A stretch of 64,000 bases of DNA from Clostridia bacterium (GTDB taxonomy: Bacteria; Bacillota; Clostridia; Christensenellales; Aristaeellaceae): positions 41,513 to 105,512 of the forward strand of contig JAFZOG010000160.1 of assembly GCA_017550745.1 (NCBI GenBank). Reading direction: 5' to 3'. The notes beneath the pieces were generated by a model, which searched no databases, was not told where the DNA came from, and worked only from the letters and a program-made list of their open reading frames with translations. Position 1 is the first letter of the stretch, and every line of letters starts with the position of its first letter. Both the position numbers and the translations under genes were made by a program. This document shows positions 42,530-50,073 of this stretch, in pieces.

Positions 42530-45500
42530 TCATTTCCCGTCGAACAGGGCCAGAATGTCCTTTTCCGACAGTTTGGTGGGCATTTCTTCGCCAGGCGTGA
42601 TCAGCTTGTCAAAGAGGCGCCGCTTCCGTTCGCTCATTTTCAGCACCTGTTCCTCAATGGAATGATGCACCACCAGCCGAAGCACCTCCACCTTTTTATT
42701 CTGACCGATGCGGTGAGCGCGGCCTGTGGCCTGTTCCTCGGCGGTGGGATTCCACCAGGGGTCGTAATGGATCACCAGGTCCGCGCCTGTCAGGTTCAGC
42801 CCTGTGCCGCCCGCTTTCAGGGAAATCAGGAAAACATCGGTATCTCCATTGTTGAAGCGTTCTGTCAGCTCCAAGCGCTTGGCGGCGGGCGTATCGCCAT
42901 CCAGATAGAGAAAGGGGATTTTTTCCTGGGCCAGCCGGTTTTCGATAATATGCAGCATGGAGGTGAATTGTGAGAAGACCAGCGCCCGGCGGCCTGCGGC
43001 AAGGAAACCGGGCAGCACGTCCATCAGCAGCTCCAGCTTTCCGGACACGCCGTTGTAATCCGGCAGGCAAAGGGCAGGGTGGCAGCAGATCTGGCGCATC
43101 TCCGTAATGGCGGAAAGCACCTCAGCGCGTCCGCGTCCCAGCCCGCGATCGCTTATGATCCGGTGTACCCGCTCACGCTTTTGAAGCAGCGACGCTTCGT
43201 ATACGCGCCGCTGCTCGGGCGAAAGCTCAGCCATGAGCACGGTCTCCATCTTTTCCGGCAATTCGCCCAGCACATCGCCTTTTACGCGGCGCATCAGGAA
43301 AGGGCGGATGCGGCGGCGCAGATCATCCGCGTTCTGGCCCTCGCCCCAGCGGCGCAGGAAATCTGTATATCGGGGCAGATAGCCCGGCAAAACGAAATCA
43401 AACAGGCTCCACAATTCCCCCGCGTGGTTCTCCATGGGCGTGCCGGTGAGCGCGACGCGGGTTTCGGCAGTCAGCAATTTGACGGCGTGAGCGCCCACGC
43501 TTTGCACGTTCTTGATTTGCTGCGCTTCGTCCAGAATGGCAAAGCGGAAAGGAATGTCCTTTATGAGCGGAATATCCCTGCGGATCAGCGGATAACTGGT
43601 GATCACCAGGTCGGGCGTATGTCCGTTCCGCAGCGCTTCGATTTGTTCCGCCCGGGCGGCCTGGCTGCCGTTGAGCAGCATCGCGGAAAGCTCCGGCGTG
43701 AATCGGGCGCATTCACTGAGCCAATTGTAGGTCAGGGAAGTGGGGGAAACGATGAGGGAGGGTTTGTGGTCGGGGGAATGCTGCTTCACCGAAAGGAGAG
43801 CCGCCAGCATCTGCACTGTTTTGCCAAGGCCCATATCGTCCGCCAGGATACCGCCCATGCCCAGGGCGTGCAGCGAAAGCAGCCAGGCAAAGCCGCGCTC
43901 TTGGTACGGACGCAGGCAGCTGATGGGCGGCAGGGGCGGCGTGAAGGACAGGGACGCGGCTTCAGCCGCGCTTTCATCCAGTGTCACATTGAGATTGTTT
44001 TCCCTGATCAGCGCGCTGAGATACGCAGCCCAGCACGCGCCAAGCTCCTGCTTTCCGGTGGTTTCCTCGCTTTCCATGACGGCTTCCGCCAGGGGCTGCC
44101 AGTCGGAGGCTTCTGTCAGGTCCAGGTAATCGCCGGACTTAAAGCGGAAATAGCGGCGGCGTTTCCTGAGCGCCTCCAGCAGGGGATACAGTTCTTCAAT
44201 AGGCGTATCCCCGTCCAGCATTTCCAATTGAAGCCGGCCTCCCTGCCTGTGGACAGAGCCGCGGAAAAGAGGCTTTCTCGGCGCAAGCCGCTTAAAATCC
44301 TTGCTGAAAAACACCTCGGCGCATCGGGCCAGCCGGTTCGCCCCTTCGGTGACAAAATTATATATCCGTTCACTGCCGCTCAAGTAGACTTTATGTTTAT
44401 AGATATGAAATCCGTCCCGCGCCAGCTCGTCCAGCACTGTTCGCTCAGCGGCAGCGTCCCGGAGCAGCAGGGCGTCTCCCGGTGTGCTTTCCGGATCAAA
44501 GGGATCAAGTTCCACCTGGCCATATGCAAAGGATACTTTTGCTGTTACATTCGTTTCTTCCTTGTCCAGATACACGCTTGCTTTCAGCGGCAGATGCAGG
44601 AAATGGCTTTCCAGCGAAGGATCAATGGTGACGGTCGCTTCTCGGAACAGGAAGGGGAGCAGCTCGCTCATCACGCGCTGCGTATCCTGCGGGAGAAAAC
44701 TGACCGTGGTTTCATGGCCTGAGGAAAAACGGTGCAAAGCGGAAATGAGCGCCTGTTCCTGCCGCGGCAGCTGCAGGCATTCCCCGTCCGCCAGGATGAA
44801 GCGGTAATCCTTCGTCAAAGGGACGAGCGTTTCAGGCAGATCAGCCGTCATCGTCAGCTTCTGCGGCGTTCCGGTCAGGTGGAAATTCACGGGGAGCGCC
44901 TGGGCTTTGATGCCATGCATCTGGTACTGCACCCCCTTGACCTGTAAAACAAAGGGGATTTCACTTACCGCCTCCAGTACGCGAACCGCGATCCTGGGCC
45001 GAAGAAGCATCAGCCGAGCGTCCGAAACGGAAAAGGTATGGGCGCCGCTGATTTCGCAGTATTCCGCCAGGATATCCAGCAGCGCGTTTTCCTTATCGTT
45101 GAAGCGCATCCATTGCGGGTTGTATTCAAAGCCTTTGCCGAAAGAAAGCGTTTCGCTTTTTTCACGGCACTCCAAAAAGCGCGGAATGCTGCGCACCACA
45201 TACAGCCGCTCTTCCCCGACTTTCAGCCCGATGCGGATCCCTTCCCGGGTGAGGAACAGCGCGGGGATCAGCTTGATGCCATCGGTTTCCGGAAGCATCG
45301 TATATACGGCTTCAAACAGCGCGGGCGCCGCAAGCTGGGCGCGGTGCTTCTCCATTTCCTGCGCTACGCCGCTTTCCAGCGCCGTCAGCGCGGCAGCAAC
45401 GCTATGGGCACAGGGATATGCGCCGCAGTCACAGCGGATTTGGCCTGCGGATACGGAAACCAGATGGCGGTCATCGCCTGATACGATATAAAGCGCCTCG

Positions 45501-45619
45501 TCCTTCTGCTCGTCCCGGATACGCCGCGCCTCGCGCACAAGCGCGCGATGGAAAATAGCGCTGCCCTGGGCATATAATTCTTCCCCCACCCGTTCTCGCA
45601 GCAGCTCTTCCGTCAGCAT
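42530..45619 (-). CDS. SWIM-domain SNF2-family helicase
   Basis: The 1029-residue protein starts with a SWIM zinc finger (CDCGAYPCAH, CxCxnCxH) near residue 70, then a long middle domain, and from about residue 580 a SNF2 ATPase: DDMGLGKTVQ (Walker A), LDEAQQIKN (motif II), LTGTPMENH, and the helicase C lobe with LVFSQFTSM and GRAHRIGQ. Such proteins remodel DNA-protein complexes; the specific target is unknown. ATG at 45619 has GGAGGG seven bases upstream. It stands alone. Confidence 0.93.
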   Translation of the reverse strand: MLTEELLRERVGEELYAQGSAIFHRALVREARRIRDEQKDEALYIVSGDDRHLVSVSAGQIRCDCGAYPCAHSVAAALTALESGVAQEMEKHRAQLAAPALFEAVYTMLPETDGIKLIPALFLTREGIRIGLKVGEERLYVVRSIPRFLECREKSETLSFGKGFEYNPQWMRFNDKENALLDILAEYCEISGAHTFSVSDARLMLLRPRIAVRVLEAVSEIPFVLQVKGVQYQMHGIKAQALPVNFHLTGTPQKLTMTADLPETLVPLTKDYRFILADGECLQLPRQEQALISALHRFSSGHETTVSFLPQDTQRVMSELLPFLFREATVTIDPSLESHFLHLPLKASVYLDKEETNVTAKVSFAYGQVELDPFDPESTPGDALLLRDAAAERTVLDELARDGFHIYKHKVYLSGSERIYNFVTEGANRLARCAEVFFSKDFKRLAPRKPLFRGSVHRQGGRLQLEMLDGDTPIEELYPLLEALRKRRRYFRFKSGDYLDLTEASDWQPLAEAVMESEETTGKQELGACWAAYLSALIRENNLNVTLDESAAEAASLSFTPPLPPISCLRPYQERGFAWLLSLHALGMGGILADDMGLGKTVQMLAALLSVKQHSPDHKPSLIVSPTSLTYNWLSECARFTPELSAMLLNGSQAARAEQIEALRNGHTPDLVITSYPLIRRDIPLIKDIPFRFAILDEAQQIKNVQSVGAHAVKLLTAETRVALTGTPMENHAGELWSLFDFVLPGYLPRYTDFLRRWGEGQNADDLRRRIRPFLMRRVKGDVLGELPEKMETVLMAELSPEQRRVYEASLLQKRERVHRIISDRGLGRGRAEVLSAITEMRQICCHPALCLPDYNGVSGKLELLMDVLPGFLAAGRRALVFSQFTSMLHIIENRLAQEKIPFLYLDGDTPAAKRLELTERFNNGDTDVFLISLKAGGTGLNLTGADLVIHYDPWWNPTAEEQATGRAHRIGQNKKVEVLRLVVHHSIEEQVLKMSERKRRLFDKLITPGEEMPTKLSEKDILALFDGK

Positions 45620-45819
45620 ACATGTGCCCTCCAAAAACCCAAAATAAAAAAACGTATCTTTATATCATTCGCTCCCCAACCTTTTTTTCCTGCCTGAAAA
45701 AGAAATGAAAATCGTGCCATTTTCAAGAAAGAAAGTTTTCGCCTTGGCGGCCGGTTTTTTCAGTCGCATCGGCTGTTTCATAATTCCTTTTATAAATCAG
45801 GCAGGTAAAAGAATAAAAA

Positions 45820-45854
45820 AGGAATCTGAAAAGCGCCCCGTTTTTCAGATTCCT
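45820..45854. terminator. Bidirectional terminator after the spoVM-like gene
   Basis: A perfect 13-bp stem (AGGAATCTGAAAA with its complement at 45842-45854) is followed by T runs on both strands. It lies 6 bases after the spoVM-like stop. The rest of 45620-45819 holds a small hairpin (near 45708) and no gene I can support. Confidence 0.88.
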
Positions 45855-45860
45855 CTTTTT

Positions 45861-45950
45861 TTATTTTCCCGATTTTTTGTTTTTAGCAATCAGGCGCAGC
45901 AGCCTTCGCAAACCAATAGGCGCTTTTACGCAAATCACACACATGGACAT
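45861..45950 (-). CDS. spoVM: SpoVM-like amphipathic sporulation peptide
   Basis: A 29-codon frame reads MSMCVICVKAPIGLRRLLRL and then IAKNKKSGK. From the third residue it lines up without gaps with Bacillus SpoVM (26 residues): Lys7, Pro9, Leu12 and Arg17 coincide, hydrophobic and basic positions alternate alike, and the end is basic. SpoVM binds the convex forespore membrane and anchors the SpoIVA coat platform; Pro9 is key to curvature sensing. GGGAGG is 8 bases before the ATG. It follows the small membrane-protein gene by 15 bases and is closed by a strong terminator. It is too short for routine gene callers. Confidence rests on alignment by eye. Confidence 0.72.
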   Translation of the reverse strand: MSMCVICVKAPIGLRRLLRLIAKNKKSGK

Positions 45951-45965
45951 ACGCTTTTCCTCCCG

Positions 45966-46160
45966 TCATTTTCTTACCAGCATCAGCCCCAGCAGGATGA
46001 GCCCCGCGCCTACCAGCGCCAGCCACGCCCAATACGGCACGCAAAGCAGAATGACCAGCACGCCCGCGGCAATCAGCACATATCCGGCAACGCGGAGAAG
46101 AAAGCTCCCGCTGCTGGGATAACACTGCACACGCGCTTCATCTTCCCGCTGCCATGGCAA
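45966..46160 (-). CDS. Small membrane protein, probably sporulation-controlled
   Basis: TTG at 46160 is taken as start: GGGAGGTGA lies 8 bases upstream, whereas the ATG at 46178 has no ribosome site and coincides with the end of a promoter -10. The 64-residue product has a charged N-terminus (PWQREDEARVQCYPSSG) and two hydrophobic helices, ending LMLVRK. No family was recognised. The SigE-like promoter ahead of it and the spoVM-like gene 15 bases downstream suggest a mother-cell sporulation role. Confidence 0.68.
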   Translation of the reverse strand: MPWQREDEARVQCYPSSGSFLLRVAGYVLIAAGVLVILLCVPYWAWLALVGAGLILLGLMLVRK

Positions 46161-46179
46161 AAAAATCACCTCCCGCATC

Positions 46180-46207
46180 AGTGTATGCGGAAGGCGGGGG
46201 ATTATCC
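46180..46207 (-). promoter_or_regulatory. SigE-like promoter of the small membrane protein/spoVM-like pair
   Basis: On the minus strand CATACACT is a full match to the SigE -10 (CATACAnT); GGATAAT lies 13 bases upstream and matches 5 of 7 of kMATATT. The spacing is one short of the usual 14-15. Confidence 0.6.
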
Positions 46208-46314
46208 CATTGTAAGTAAAAGATTCCCAACATGGCGTTTAAGGTCTTGGCGGTCTTCTCAAGGAGCGATATTCCCCAAAAGCAGATTTGGTTTATTTGT
46301 ATGAGGACCAAACG

Positions 46315-47016
46315 CTATTTGGGTGTTCTCATCCAGTCCAGCAGCGCGGCAACGCTTTTTTCCGGCAGGCGCAGGGATAACTCCGGCTCCTGGATATTTT
46401 CCAGGTAATGCGCATCGGAGGAATGGAGGACATGCTTGTTCTCCAGCGCTTCCAGAGGACACGGCAAATCACGCCATACCTCCACTGTGGTAAAGGCGGG
46501 GGAAAGCGGCATCATGCCCAGATTCACAAGCAGACCGTTACTGCCCCGATTGATGTGGGCGGGCACCGGAACGCCGCCCACAGCCCGCACCTTTTCAGCG
46601 CATTCTTCCAACGTCAAATCCGTTGCGCCGATGAGCAGCGCGTCCTCATGGCTGACCACTTCGTCATCCTCGTTCATCACCAGCTGCTCGCCGAAGAAGG
46701 CGGGCCTGTTCTTTCCGGGCGGCAGATGCGTTTTCAGCATATCCCCAAAGTCCACCGCCGTGCTTACGTCCGGGAAATACCCCAGCATATGCACTTCCTC
46801 GCTGGTGGTGATCTCAATGGCGGGCACCAAAAGCAGCCCGTAAGCCTCGGCGATTTTTTCCGCCGCGGGCAGGTTCCGGGCAGCATTGTGGTCGGAAATC
46901 GCCACGATTTCCAGGCCCTTCACCACAGCCATGCCCAGAATGTTGCCCGGCGTCATGTCGTTGTCGCCGCAGGGAGACAGGCAGGAATGAATATGCAGAT
47001 CAGCGAAGAAATTCAT
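46315..47016 (-). CDS. PHP-domain metal-dependent phosphoesterase
   Basis: The 233-residue protein starts with ADLHIHSCLSPCG, the first PHP metal motif, followed by ISDHNA, a central PAIEITTSEE and VHMLGYFP, and the late HSSDAHYLENI. These residues bind the metal cluster of the PHP phosphoesterase fold. Substrate is unknown. It begins 1 base after the DRTGG-like gene. Together with an XRE regulator it forms a three-gene operon found in Clostridia. Confidence 0.9.
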   Translation of the reverse strand: MNFFADLHIHSCLSPCGDNDMTPGNILGMAVVKGLEIVAISDHNAARNLPAAEKIAEAYGLLLVPAIEITTSEEVHMLGYFPDVSTAVDFGDMLKTHLPPGKNRPAFFGEQLVMNEDDEVVSHEDALLIGATDLTLEECAEKVRAVGGVPVPAHINRGSNGLLVNLGMMPLSPAFTTVEVWRDLPCPLEALENKHVLHSSDAHYLENIQEPELSLRLPEKSVAALLDWMRTPK

Positions 47017-47017
47017 T

Positions 47018-47365
47018 TTATTCTGCCTTATCCGGCACGCCTTTCTCCATCATTCTGCCGCAGATCGTGTAAGCGGACAGCGGGCTTTTCAGCACCCGCA
47101 GCTCTTCTTCCGCGGCTTTATCCAGGATGGCCTGCGGCATGTCGATGTTTTCCGGCAGGATCACGCAGGCCATTTCCGCCAGCGCGGCCACGGCCACCAC
47201 GTTCATATGGGTCTGCACCGTCACCCACGCCATGCCCTCGCAGCCGTGGGCCATCACCCAGGAAAGCAGGTCGCAGGTATAACCGCAGGAAACCTCCCGA
47301 TCTTCTTTTACGCCGGGGGTCAAATCCTGGGCTTCAATCAGTTTTGCCAGCTCGGACACTTTCAT
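47018..47365 (-). CDS. DRTGG-domain-like protein
   Basis: This 115-residue protein resembles the DRTGG domain (HPr kinase/CBS-linked): CGYTCDLLSWVMAHG, AWVTVQTHMNVVAVAALAE, and a final SAYTICGRMME. In Clostridia similar small proteins lie next to PHP phosphoesterases and sometimes to anti-sigma-like ATPases and iron hydrogenase genes. Role is unknown. GGAGGAAAAGCC precedes the ATG. Confidence 0.78.
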   Translation of the reverse strand: MKVSELAKLIEAQDLTPGVKEDREVSCGYTCDLLSWVMAHGCEGMAWVTVQTHMNVVAVAALAEMACVILPENIDMPQAILDKAAEEELRVLKSPLSAYTICGRMMEKGVPDKAE

Positions 47366-47395
47366 GGCTTTTCCTCCTTGATCTTTTCTTCTGCT

Positions 47396-47737
47396 TCAAA
47401 TATCATCGTCTTCGTATTCTTCCGGATCGTCGTAAACCAGTTCCGCTACCCGAGCCCGCAGATAACGGCTCAGCAGCTTCATTTCCGTCTGGCTGAACTG
47501 CGGGCTGGCGGCCTTTACGCTGTCAAAAAGCAAAAAATCCGTGCCAACATTCAGAAAATTGGCGATCTGCACCAGGGTGTCGATGCTGGGAATGCGCGTT
47601 CCGCGCTCGATGTTTCCGTAATAAGAAGCGGAAATCTGCGCCGCGTTCGCCACATCCTCCTGTGACAAATGCCTGGAACGGCGCTTCATTTTCATCCTGC
47701 GGCCCATGGCCTGATAATCCACCATCCGAGCGTTCAT
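47396..47737 (-). CDS. XRE-family helix-turn-helix regulator
   Basis: The 113-residue protein has a Cro/CI-type HTH at about residues 12-70 (LSQEDVANAAQISASYYGNIE) and an acidic tail ending DDPEEYEDDDI. It heads the PHP/DRTGG operon and probably regulates it. GAAGGG abuts the first ATG (47737); ATG at 47725 is an alternative start with more normal spacing. Confidence 0.9.
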   Translation of the reverse strand: MNARMVDYQAMGRRMKMKRRSRHLSQEDVANAAQISASYYGNIERGTRIPSIDTLVQIANFLNVGTDFLLFDSVKAASPQFSQTEMKLLSRYLRARVAELVYDDPEEYEDDDI

Positions 47738-47759
47738 CCCTTCGCTGATTCATGCCTAT

Positions 47760-47788
47760 AGTATAGCGGAAGGAACGAATTTTGTAAA
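47760..47788 (-). promoter_or_regulatory. SigA promoter of the XRE/DRTGG/PHP operon
   Basis: TTTACA, 17 bases, TATACT on the minus strand, just upstream of the XRE gene. Confidence 0.78.
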
Positions 47789-47808
47789 GATTTGTCGAAA
47801 AATGAAGA

Positions 47809-47828
47809 CCCCCGCGGTTTTGCGGGGG
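47809..47828 (-). terminator. Hairpin terminator after the NAGPA-domain gene
   Basis: CCCCCGC pairs with GCGGGGG (7 bp, loop 6). On the minus strand TCTTCATTTTT follows. It lies upstream of the XRE promoter. Confidence 0.7.
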
Positions 47829-47846
47829 AAAAGGAAACGCGCGCCG

Positions 47847-49850
47847 TTACTGTATCGCGCCGGAATGGCCGATGCCGAACAGCTCGTTCTGCTTGCGGTT
47901 GGTGCTGCTGTTGTAATTGCCGGTCACGTTGATTTGGTTGCCCATAAAAATCAGCACGGAGGTAGCGCCGCCGTCCAGATTGATGGCTGATTGGCAGCCC
48001 AGCTCAGCCATTTTTTCTCCCAGCCAGATGCAGGATTCACCCTCGGTGACGCCCTTGCGCTTACCCTCGGCTACGACCACTACATAGTGTCCAGGCTCTA
48101 CGACGCCAAAGCCTGTGCGGGGGTTGGGCGTGTTGCCAAATTCTTTGGAACGGGGGGAAACCTCGCCGTTTTCCACCAGGATGGGGCCGAAGGAAAGCGT
48201 ATCCGTCGCGCCGTTTTTCAGCAGTTCCTTGGCGGTGATGGTGGCGTTTTTATGCAGCGTCACGGAGCCGTCCGGATACAGCGCCATCACATCCAGCGGT
48301 GGATACACGGTGGAATTGGCTTTCTTGGGACGGTCATAGAACACTTCTCCATCGCGGATGATCACACCGATGGGATAGTCATAGCTTTCCTCGTGATCCC
48401 GCTCAATGCGGTAGATGAAATAGTCAGAGTTGATGGCAAACACCAGCTGATGCTGTTTGGCGATCTTCTCGGGCAGCTCCTTGTACCGGTCGCCGTAGGA
48501 TTTATAATGATCCTTATCGAAGGGGTAAAAGTCAAACAGTTCGCTGTTATCCTTGGCGAAAACTTCAGCCTGGTACCAGCGCAGCGGGCCGTTGGAGCTG
48601 TTCTTTCCCTCAAAGCGTTTGATTTCGATTCGCAGGGTCTGGGAGGCATAGAGCCAGAGGCCCTCGCTTTCATTCTCGTAAACGAATTCATTCTGTCCGT
48701 CCGGCAGGAAGCCCTGGGCGGTCAGTGCCGGGAAGTTTTCATTGATCTTGCTTAGGTCGGCCGTGCCTGTATACCCGACCTGTGTATCGGCTTCTTCTGT
48801 GTACGGGGGGATGCCGCCTTGGGATGAAGGGTCGTTCCTGCCCTCATCCTCGTCGCCGGTATAGTAGAAATCGTCCCCCACTTCTTCAATGGCTCCTGCG
48901 GGAGCAATATCGGGATCATCCGTCAGGTACTCGTCATCGGAAAAATCAGCGATGGGGATGCCGCCGCCTTGCTGGGGTTCGATGATCTGTTCCGGCTCCT
49001 CTGTATACACCGGTTCAACGGTGACCTGCTGCTCAGCAACATACGGAGTCTGCGGGGAAGACGAGGATGCGGCGGAAAGGAGCTGGTAAGGCGAATCCAT
49101 GGTGCCTGATCCGCCGCCGATAGTAAGCATATCCAGGTTCACATACACCGTAGGCCGCACGCCCAGGTCGCTGTTGCCGGTGGAGATACGGCCGATCTTG
49201 CCCTCGTCCATCACCCGGCGCTGCTCATGCGGATAATCCGTGGAGCGCGTGCGGCTCCACCAGGGGCTGTATTTTTTCCCTTTGGAGTAGATATACAGCG
49301 GCTTCCAGCGTCCTTTGTTATTGGTGCTGGGCAGCTCGAAAATAGGCGGGTCTGGCAGAATTTTGGCGTAGGCCGTGCTTTCGCACAGCCGCGCATTGTT
49401 GGAGGAAAAGCCGATGGAGGCGTCTTTCATTTCATCGGAGGTGATCAGCGTCACCAGCGCGTTGTCCTCGGTACGGTTCACCAGCGCGTTTCGTTCCTCC
49501 GCGGTGAAAGCGTCGTTGATAAAAACGCTGTTCAGGTACATGTACAGGTCGCTTTTTTCCCAGCCCTGATAATGCTCGTAGTCCCCATGCACAGGGGAAC
49601 CGAAGAGGATATATTCGCTCAGAAGCCAGGCTTCGTTATTGTCCGCCCGCAGGACGCGCCACAGGATGGGCCGCACGGTGCCGTCGGCATCCGTGGGATA
49701 GGAGCCGAACTGAACGTACATGTAGCCGCTGTTTTTGGAATACCCCCGCAGCTCCGTTTCAACTGCAAAAGCCGGAAGCACGGAAGCAGCAGTGAGCATG
49801 ACAGCCAGGAAGATCAAAAAGCATTTTTTTACGCGCTGATTGTTTCGCAT
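47847..49850 (-). CDS. Exported NAGPA-type phosphodiester glycosidase with N-terminal DUF6273-like domain
   Basis: The roughly 667-residue protein has a signal peptide (RVKKCFLIFLAVMLTAASVL). About residues 35-260 resemble DUF6273 (FGSYP, ILWRVL, SRTRS, GVRPTVYVNL). An acidic, Pro/Gly-rich linker follows (about 270-370). From about 395 comes the NAGPA domain (DUF2233), with PNPRTGFGVVEPGHYVVVVA and SAINLDGGATSVL. NAGPA enzymes cleave N-acetylglucosamine phosphodiesters; bacterial members act on envelope polymers. ATG at 49850 is chosen over 49856 because GAGGT abuts the latter. Confidence 0.85.
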   Translation of the reverse strand: MRNNQRVKKCFLIFLAVMLTAASVLPAFAVETELRGYSKNSGYMYVQFGSYPTDADGTVRPILWRVLRADNNEAWLLSEYILFGSPVHGDYEHYQGWEKSDLYMYLNSVFINDAFTAEERNALVNRTEDNALVTLITSDEMKDASIGFSSNNARLCESTAYAKILPDPPIFELPSTNNKGRWKPLYIYSKGKKYSPWWSRTRSTDYPHEQRRVMDEGKIGRISTGNSDLGVRPTVYVNLDMLTIGGGSGTMDSPYQLLSAASSSSPQTPYVAEQQVTVEPVYTEEPEQIIEPQQGGGIPIADFSDDEYLTDDPDIAPAGAIEEVGDDFYYTGDEDEGRNDPSSQGGIPPYTEEADTQVGYTGTADLSKINENFPALTAQGFLPDGQNEFVYENESEGLWLYASQTLRIEIKRFEGKNSSNGPLRWYQAEVFAKDNSELFDFYPFDKDHYKSYGDRYKELPEKIAKQHQLVFAINSDYFIYRIERDHEESYDYPIGVIIRDGEVFYDRPKKANSTVYPPLDVMALYPDGSVTLHKNATITAKELLKNGATDTLSFGPILVENGEVSPRSKEFGNTPNPRTGFGVVEPGHYVVVVAEGKRKGVTEGESCIWLGEKMAELGCQSAINLDGGATSVLIFMGNQINVTGNYNSSTNRKQNELFGIGHSGAIQ

Positions 49851-49881
49851 ACTCATACCTCATTTGCGTTTAGTCATGTAA

Positions 49882-49910
49882 AGTATACCATATTTCGCCT
49901 GATCTCACAA
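49882..49910 (-). promoter_or_regulatory. SigA promoter of the NAGPA-domain gene
   Basis: TTGTGA, 17 bases, TATACT on the minus strand. The same hexamers and spacing occur at 55352-55380. Confidence 0.7.
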
Positions 49911-50036
49911 CCCTTTAATTTGCTTTTACAAGCGCGCGGCAAGCGCGAAAAGTGAATATTGTTCAGCCTTAATATCCATCCTATCAGTTTTCTGCCAAAG
50001 AGGAGTTTTCGGGAATCATTTCAAAATCCCTGGAAA

Positions 50037-50067
50037 CACCAGAAAAGCGCCGCTTGAAACGGCGCTT
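50037..50067 (-). terminator. Rho-independent terminator of leuS
   Basis: AAGCGCCG pairs with CGGCGCTT (8 bp, loop 7), followed on the minus strand by TTTTCTGG. The stretch 49911-50036 shows nothing else. Confidence 0.75.
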
Positions 50068-50073
50068 AAAAAA

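Noticed and set aside
43079-44722. 547-codon open frame on the plus strand
   Set aside because: It is antisense to the SNF2 helicase gene.
45705-45860. Small plus-strand protein or sRNA gene
   Set aside because: A start codon and a terminator are present, but there is no ribosome site or promoter; the terminator is better explained by the spoVM-like gene on the other strand.
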